From Berghia stephanieae (lineage: Eukaryota; Mollusca; Gastropoda; Nudibranchia; Aeolidiidae), in assembly GCA_034508935.3 (NCBI GenBank), contig CM067451.1, positions 43,930,804 to 43,994,803 of the forward strand: a stretch of 64,000 nt of DNA. The letters run 5' to 3'. Under the pieces are notes generated by a model. It did not search any database and was not told where the DNA came from. It saw only the letters and a list, made by a program, of their open reading frames with translations. The translations under genes and the position numbers were made by a program. Numbering within the stretch: position 1 is the stretch's first letter; each line of letters opens with the position of its first letter. Positions 59,337-64,000 of this stretch are shown here, in pieces.

Positions 59337-59659
59337 GCTGCTGCTAATGCCACTAATATATTAATACCTACATCCCTTACATTTTGTATTTATTTCCAAT
59401 TCCATTGTATTTATTTTCCAACAATAGTCCACACTTAATTTTAGTTCACTGTCTTCTATACTGCATTACACAGTTCCTACCCGCCTCCCCTCTTTTAACA
59501 TAATTAAGTACGCACCTTTTATAAATTTCTATTGCTCTGTTTTAATTCGCGCTTCCTCACAAAGTAGCATACAATTTCCTGCCCATCAATGTTTTTGTTT
59601 ATTCATCTTAACAACGCCACTACCACATTCTCTCATTCGTCTGTAGTTTTTAATTCATC

Positions 59660-59695
59660 ATGTGTTGATGAAGGGGAAACCCGAAACGTCCATTT
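59660..59695 (+). ncRNA. Hammerhead-like remnant
   Basis: TTGATGAAGGGGAAACCC then GAAACGTC: stem II is GGG/CCC with a GAAA loop, and stem III is almost absent (AC/GT), as in minimal Penelope hammerheads. The invariant C of the CUGAUGA core is T here and stem I pairs weakly, so it is probably inactive. Confidence 0.4.
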
Positions 59696-60164
59696 ATCTG
59701 TTTTCATATATTAAACTGAAGCTTACATTCAATTTCACAGTTATGATTTATTTATTTATTTAAATTCTGAATATAAAAAAGCAAGAACAATTCAAAAAAT
59801 AATTCTATGTGACGAAACCACGTACAGAAGGCATAGCAACATAAACATTTTCGGCAATTTAAAAACGTATGTTTATAAATATAATTTAAGAAGTGTCACA
59901 CTTTGTGACACAGCAGTAACGTGTCTAAAACCGGTCGCACATCTATTCGGTAACTTGTGGGATCAATTATCTTTATCGTTATTTATTTCGGGAATTTTCA
60001 ATGAAAATATTTTTAAGTAAGTCCTTCTGAGCCACTTGGACTCATTGTAAGACCAATTAACTCCTTTAGAGACTTGTAGCCAATGGTGCAGGAGTTATCC
60101 GGTTTCAATAACGTGAAGCGGACAATTAACGTATTTGTTTGAAAACTTTTGAACAGGACGCTAG

Positions 60165-60345
60165 TCTATCGCAGATTACTATCCCAGCTTGACAGGTACC
60201 CTTTTACACCTGAATGGAGTGAGTGATTGGAGTACATTTTCTTGCTCTAGAAAGTACAAATTGGCTTCGGTCGGAATCAAACACAGAACCTCTGAGTCCA
60301 GAGTACAACGCGCTAACCATGGGCCATCTTGCCTCCTAAGCTTAT
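60165..60345 (-). mobile_element. tRNA-derived SINE
   Basis: The minus strand reads GGTTAGCGCGTTGTACTC and GTGTTTGATTCCGACC, then TACTTTCTAGAGCAAG. A body fragment of the same family follows at 60,685-60,785. Confidence 0.6.
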
Positions 60346-60417
60346 AAATCCGGAACTTATCCATGTTGCTGTAGCGTTGAGCAGACAGATAACAGTTTAA
60401 AATTTTTAAAAATAAAA

Positions 60418-60668
60418 TTCCCTTTTTCATCCCATAGGGGAAATTTTTCTCGAGGGTCTATTCCAAGGGAAGACTGGAATAACCCAGGCGTCAGCCGCAA
60501 TGCAGCGCCGCAAATTGAGCTAGGGCGAGGTATAACCCAGGCGTTAGCCGCAGTGCAGCGCCGCAAATTGAGGCGAGGTGACTTACTCAAGGCAACACAG
60601 TGCATCAGCGGGTGATCGAACTGATGCCTTGCGGGTACGAAGCAAAGACCGTACCACCGAGCCATGCT
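60418..60668 (-). mobile_element. SINE with TTGAGCAAG core, with internal duplication
   Basis: Same family; the segment ATAACCCAGGCGT(C/T)AGCCGC to GCGCCGCAAATTGAG is present twice in tandem. Confidence 0.7.
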
Positions 60669-60938
60669 GACTTTCTATTATCCTCTTGAATGATGCTAGT
60701 CCGTCAAAGATTACTTTCATCAGCGAACTGGTACTCATTTGCACCTGGGTAAAATGAGGTGATTCCAAGAAACTCATTTTAAGATAAGATCGGAGATCAC
60801 CATAGAGTCTACGGAATTGACCCTTAAGTAATCTTTGAGTCATTAAAGGATGCACCCAATATTGTTTTCTCTTTCAATTTGTCTTTTTTTTCCACGTAGT
60901 AAAGCACAGAAATATGCAACCCCTATTTCATCCATTAC

Positions 60939-60984
60939 TAGTAGTAGTAGTAGTAGTGGTGGTAGTAGTAGTAGTAGTAGTAGT

Positions 60985-61021
<37 letters not shown>

Positions 61022-61044
61022 GTAGTAGTGGTAGTAGTAGTAGT

Positions 61045-61104
<60 letters not shown>

Positions 61105-61109
61105 ATAGC

Positions 61110-61157
<48 letters not shown>

Positions 61158-61182
61158 TGTAGTAGTAGTAGCAGCAGCAATA
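60939..61182. repeat. (TAG)n
   Basis: Same trinucleotide as the 59.1-kb tract on the opposite strand (TAC/GTA), 1.6 kb away. Confidence 0.95.
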
Positions 61183-61395
61183 ATATTACTCTTGCTATAA
61201 GAATATTTCATGATTATATAAATCTTATGTGAACAAATCCCATTGTACAGTGTAAAAAATCATTATCGTCATGTCGTATCTTATGTTGATTCATAAAATG
61301 TGAATTATTAGAGTTGTACCAAGGACTTATTTTTTAAATTATTAATTTATAATTCAAACTATTAAATAACTAATCTATTAATTAGAAGATTTTAC

Positions 61396-61441
61396 ATTAT
61401 TATTATCACCATTATAATTATCATTATTATTATTATTATTA

Positions 61442-61502
<61 letters not shown>

Positions 61503-61520
61503 TATCATTATTACTATCAT
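61396..61520. repeat. (TTA)n, imperfect
   Basis: Interrupted by ATCATT and ACTATT. Confidence 0.9.
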
Positions 61521-61679
61521 TGTTTGCCTTGCTTTATTACTGATTTTATTTACTTGATTTGTTGATGAAAATATTATATTCTTGTATGAGTTATATTGAC
61601 AATTGCCTACAAATAAACTTTTGAATCTTGTAAAAAAATAAAAAAAATAAAAAAAATAATGCATCCGCGCAGGTGTGTC

Positions 61680-61795
61680 CCGGGACAGTCCTGTCCTAGT
61701 CCGGAACCCCTTTTGAATAGAAGTTTTCTCCAGTGGGACAGGACAAATTTGTCCGGGACAGTTTTGTCCTAGTGCGGAAGGAATCTTAACGGTAC
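61680..61795. repeat. GGGACAG/CTGTCCC inverted motif, right group
   Basis: GGGACAGTCCTGTCCTAGTCC, then GGGACAGTTTTGTCC and TAGTGCGGAAGG, the inverse of the word at 59,067. Confidence 0.45.
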
Positions 61796-62447
61796 ATTTT
61801 TTCCTCCTAGCCCGAAATTTTTTTTTATCTCGACTCTTGACTTGTGTGTCGTCATGGTCATAACGGTACATTTTCTAATGAGAATGAGTGGCACCATCTA
61901 ATCATTACTAGCTAGAAATATGAAGCAATGGTTTTAAGAGTTATTGAAAATTAATATTAACTTCATTAGACCTGTAAATTCTCAGTCAATTAACTGAAAT
62001 CAGTCAATTTGTCAAATTAAAATATTTAAAAAAAGGAAAGAAAGAAAGAAAGAAATGAAAAAAGAAAGAATTCACAAATCGTAGTCGAATGATCGTAAAG
62101 TAATTAGGAGTGTTCCACAGCGCTACGCATAGCTCATGGGGACCGTTTATATTAAGGATGTATATATTGCCAAGACTAAGCGACGCTTTTTATAAAAGGC
62201 GTGTCTGAACACATCCCTGGGTATTTTCACACATCCTTCGTTAAATTATTTTTTCACTTTCCAAACCCAACGGTAGCCAATTTTAACTGAGCCACCGAGC
62301 GATAAATTTCACTGTTTCGTCTAAGCCAAAATTGACCACAATTCCTACCTGGGACTCTCAAAAACTATGATAATCTAAATTGCGAATGCCCGGAAGTCCG
62401 TTATGTAGACACCTTCAAATCGAAAGTTTGGATAGATTGCTACAAAG

Positions 62448-62678
62448 CAGGGTTGCCAGTTTGGCATTTTAAATGCCAGATTCCAAAAATCTGGCATTTT
62501 TGAAAACCGTTTGGCATTAGAAAAATCATTTGGCATTTGGCATTTTCATTTGGCATTTTCTTTTCTTGTATATTATACTTCAAATGACACCTTTTCTCAA
62601 CCGTAGTGTAGTGGTTTAGCACTCCACTTAGTAGTCAGTAGGTAAAAAATTACCCCAACAGGAAATTTAGTATAATTC

Positions 62679-62709
<31 letters not shown>

Positions 62710-62867
62710 CACGCAAGCCACCAGGATATGATAGTAAATTGTCTATCAAAAGTGAGTAGTTTTCTTAGTGGGGATGGGAGTCAACAGACTTTGGCATTTT
62801 TTGGAGTGTTTTGGCATTTTTTGAGTCTTCCACTGGCATTTTGTTGAAAAATAATCTGGCAACCCTG
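62448..62867. mobile_element. hAT-type MITE with 8-bp target duplication
   Basis: CAGGGTTGCCAG starts at 62,448 and CTGGCAACCCTG ends at 62,867. CTACAAAG flanks both sides (62,440-62,447 and 62,868-62,875). The 8-bp duplication and CAGGG ends fit hAT. About ten TGGCATTT words fill both subterminal regions. No transposase is present. Confidence 0.9.
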
Positions 62868-63251
62868 CTACAAAGCACATTTCGATTGCCTCACGTTGTA
62901 AACAAACTGGTTGACCGTTTCTTCACTGATTGGGTACCTAATAATAAGGAACAATGGTAAGTAGCCTAATTAATTCCCGCGCAAATTAGGACGTTTTCTG
63001 CCATTGTTTTGTTCAAGCGTGCTTGCTGTTTACACTGTGGCGTATTCATTTCGATTCTTTGGATTTGTCCGCTACCGCTACGCCTGACTGCCGAAGTTTC
63101 TTCAATTACTTCAATTGATAATTCATTTCTACTTAGCCTAATAATTCAGTGTATTGGCCAGAAGTCATATTTATTTAAGTTTTTTTTTCTCTGTCATTTA
63201 CTGATTGAAAATCAAGTTTGCTCATTGCTACATTATTCTAATGTTCTCACA

Positions 63252-63305
63252 ATGGCTGAGCTGTTCGTGGATCGCAATTCAGACTTGTCGAGCATCGATA
63301 AAGAT
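63252..63305 (+). CDS. Weak candidate first coding exon
   Basis: MAELFVDRNSDLSSIDKD ends at GAT|GTGAGT. An acceptor TTCCAG at 63,396 would add RQEYDFDEVIFTYMNDMLI to a stop at 63,456 in the same phase, giving only 37 residues. It may instead be the start of a gene running past the window. Confidence 0.25.
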
Positions 63306-63786
63306 GTGAGTCCCGTGAGGAATAAATTCAATTGGTCATGGCTAGAAGTTAAAGATGATTAATGGTGATTATTTTTGTATGTCAAAAAAATTCCAGAGGC
63401 AGGAATATGACTTTGATGAAGTCATCTTTACCTATATGAATGACATGCTTATTTAGCATTCCTTCTACTTCTACATCAAATTATGGCAGTCATACTTCCA
63501 GTAAGAAATAACACCCACTATTTTGATATATTGTATTTATCACTCTCCTCTCCAATGATGCCCTTATTTTTTTAAAAAATAATTGAATCTTCAGTTTGTC
63601 GAAGAGTTTCAGTCAATTTTTATAGAGCTCATTTACAGGTCTACTTCATTCCCCTCACTATAATGAGTTTACATGGCGGTGACATCGTCAAGGAAAGCAT
63701 AAGATTAATTTTGTTCAATTTGAAATTCTGGTTCCAGTTGTATAGATTTTTACCTTTATTGAAGCTGGGTATTTTTTGAAAGTGTT

Positions 63787-63938
63787 GGGAGACCTTCCAT
63801 AAGCTACTACATCCCAAGTCTTCTTGTTCTAGTAGGGGGTTTGGGAGGGGGGAAACTTTAAAAAAAAAGTTTCCCCCCTCCCAAACCCTCTACTAGAACA
63901 AGAATACTTGGGATTCAGTAGCTTATGGAAGGTCTCCC
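63787..63938. mobile_element. 152-bp near-perfect hairpin, related foldback MITE
   Basis: GGGAGACCTTCCATAAGC to GGGGGGAAACTTT pairs with its complement ending at 63,938 over about 70 bp with few mismatches and an A-rich loop. Its ends resemble the right end of 53,016-53,413 (GGGAGACATTCCGAAAGC), so it is probably a minimal member of that family. Confidence 0.75.
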
Positions 63939-64000
63939 TGAAAACAAGATGTAACGATTCGCTTATTCAGATTGCTTTAGAATTTTCTTTTAATGTTGGA

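Overview
This is a eukaryotic, almost certainly metazoan, nuclear window. It is AT-rich, dominated by small repeats and microsatellites, and holds a few intron-split host genes with GT/AG junctions. The mix of piggyBac-, hAT-, Harbinger- and TA-inserting MITEs, tRNA-derived SINEs, a CR1/L2-type LINE and a Penelope-style hammerhead ribozyme suggests an invertebrate, most likely a mollusc; that placement is inference. No retrovirus, LTR element or Polinton was recognised. One 100-base N gap lies at 58,901-59,000.

Layout. 0-1.8 kb: dispersed repeats, one TA-inserting MITE (family A) and a complete hammerhead ribozyme motif. 1.8-10.5 kb: a segmental repeat present four times (two tandem pairs), each carrying a tRNA-like SINE, a minus-strand ORF of about 170 codons of unknown function, a TTAA-flanked MITE and a (CA)n(TA)n tract; three ORFs are intact and the fourth is cut short. 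4.9-7.7 kb: no gene seen. 11.3-13.5 kb: a 2.2-kb terminal-inverted-repeat element made of degenerate ~190-bp internal repeats. 13.6-17.6 kb: nested MITEs, including a Harbinger-like element inside a family A copy. 18.2-30.4 kb: the main host gene. It has a signal-peptide exon, a short second exon and a very long third exon with about 105 copies of a 45-bp (15-residue) repeat, collagen-like GPP stretches and several proline-rich repeat blocks. 30.8-37.7 kb: LINE and SINE debris, a partial copy of the main gene's last exon, and a CR1/L2-type reverse transcriptase. 37.7-45 kb: a dense array of two CRE-containing MITE families with a ~660-bp higher-order repeat. 46.2 kb (minus) and 56.5 kb (plus): two paralogous signal-peptide exons of a small secreted-protein family; the second continues into an exon cut by the N gap. 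59-64 kb: microsatellites, SINEs, a hammerhead remnant, a hAT-type MITE, a long hairpin and a weak candidate first exon.

How it fits together. The proteins supported by splice structure (the repeat protein and the two small precursors) are all predicted to be secreted. The window has been heavily reshaped by small DNA elements that carry the palindrome TGACGTCA, the CREB/ATF site, about 45-50 times; one such element lies about 120 bp upstream of the repeat-protein start codon. Several frame changes in the repeat gene fall in C-rich or tandem tracts and look more like consensus errors than decay.
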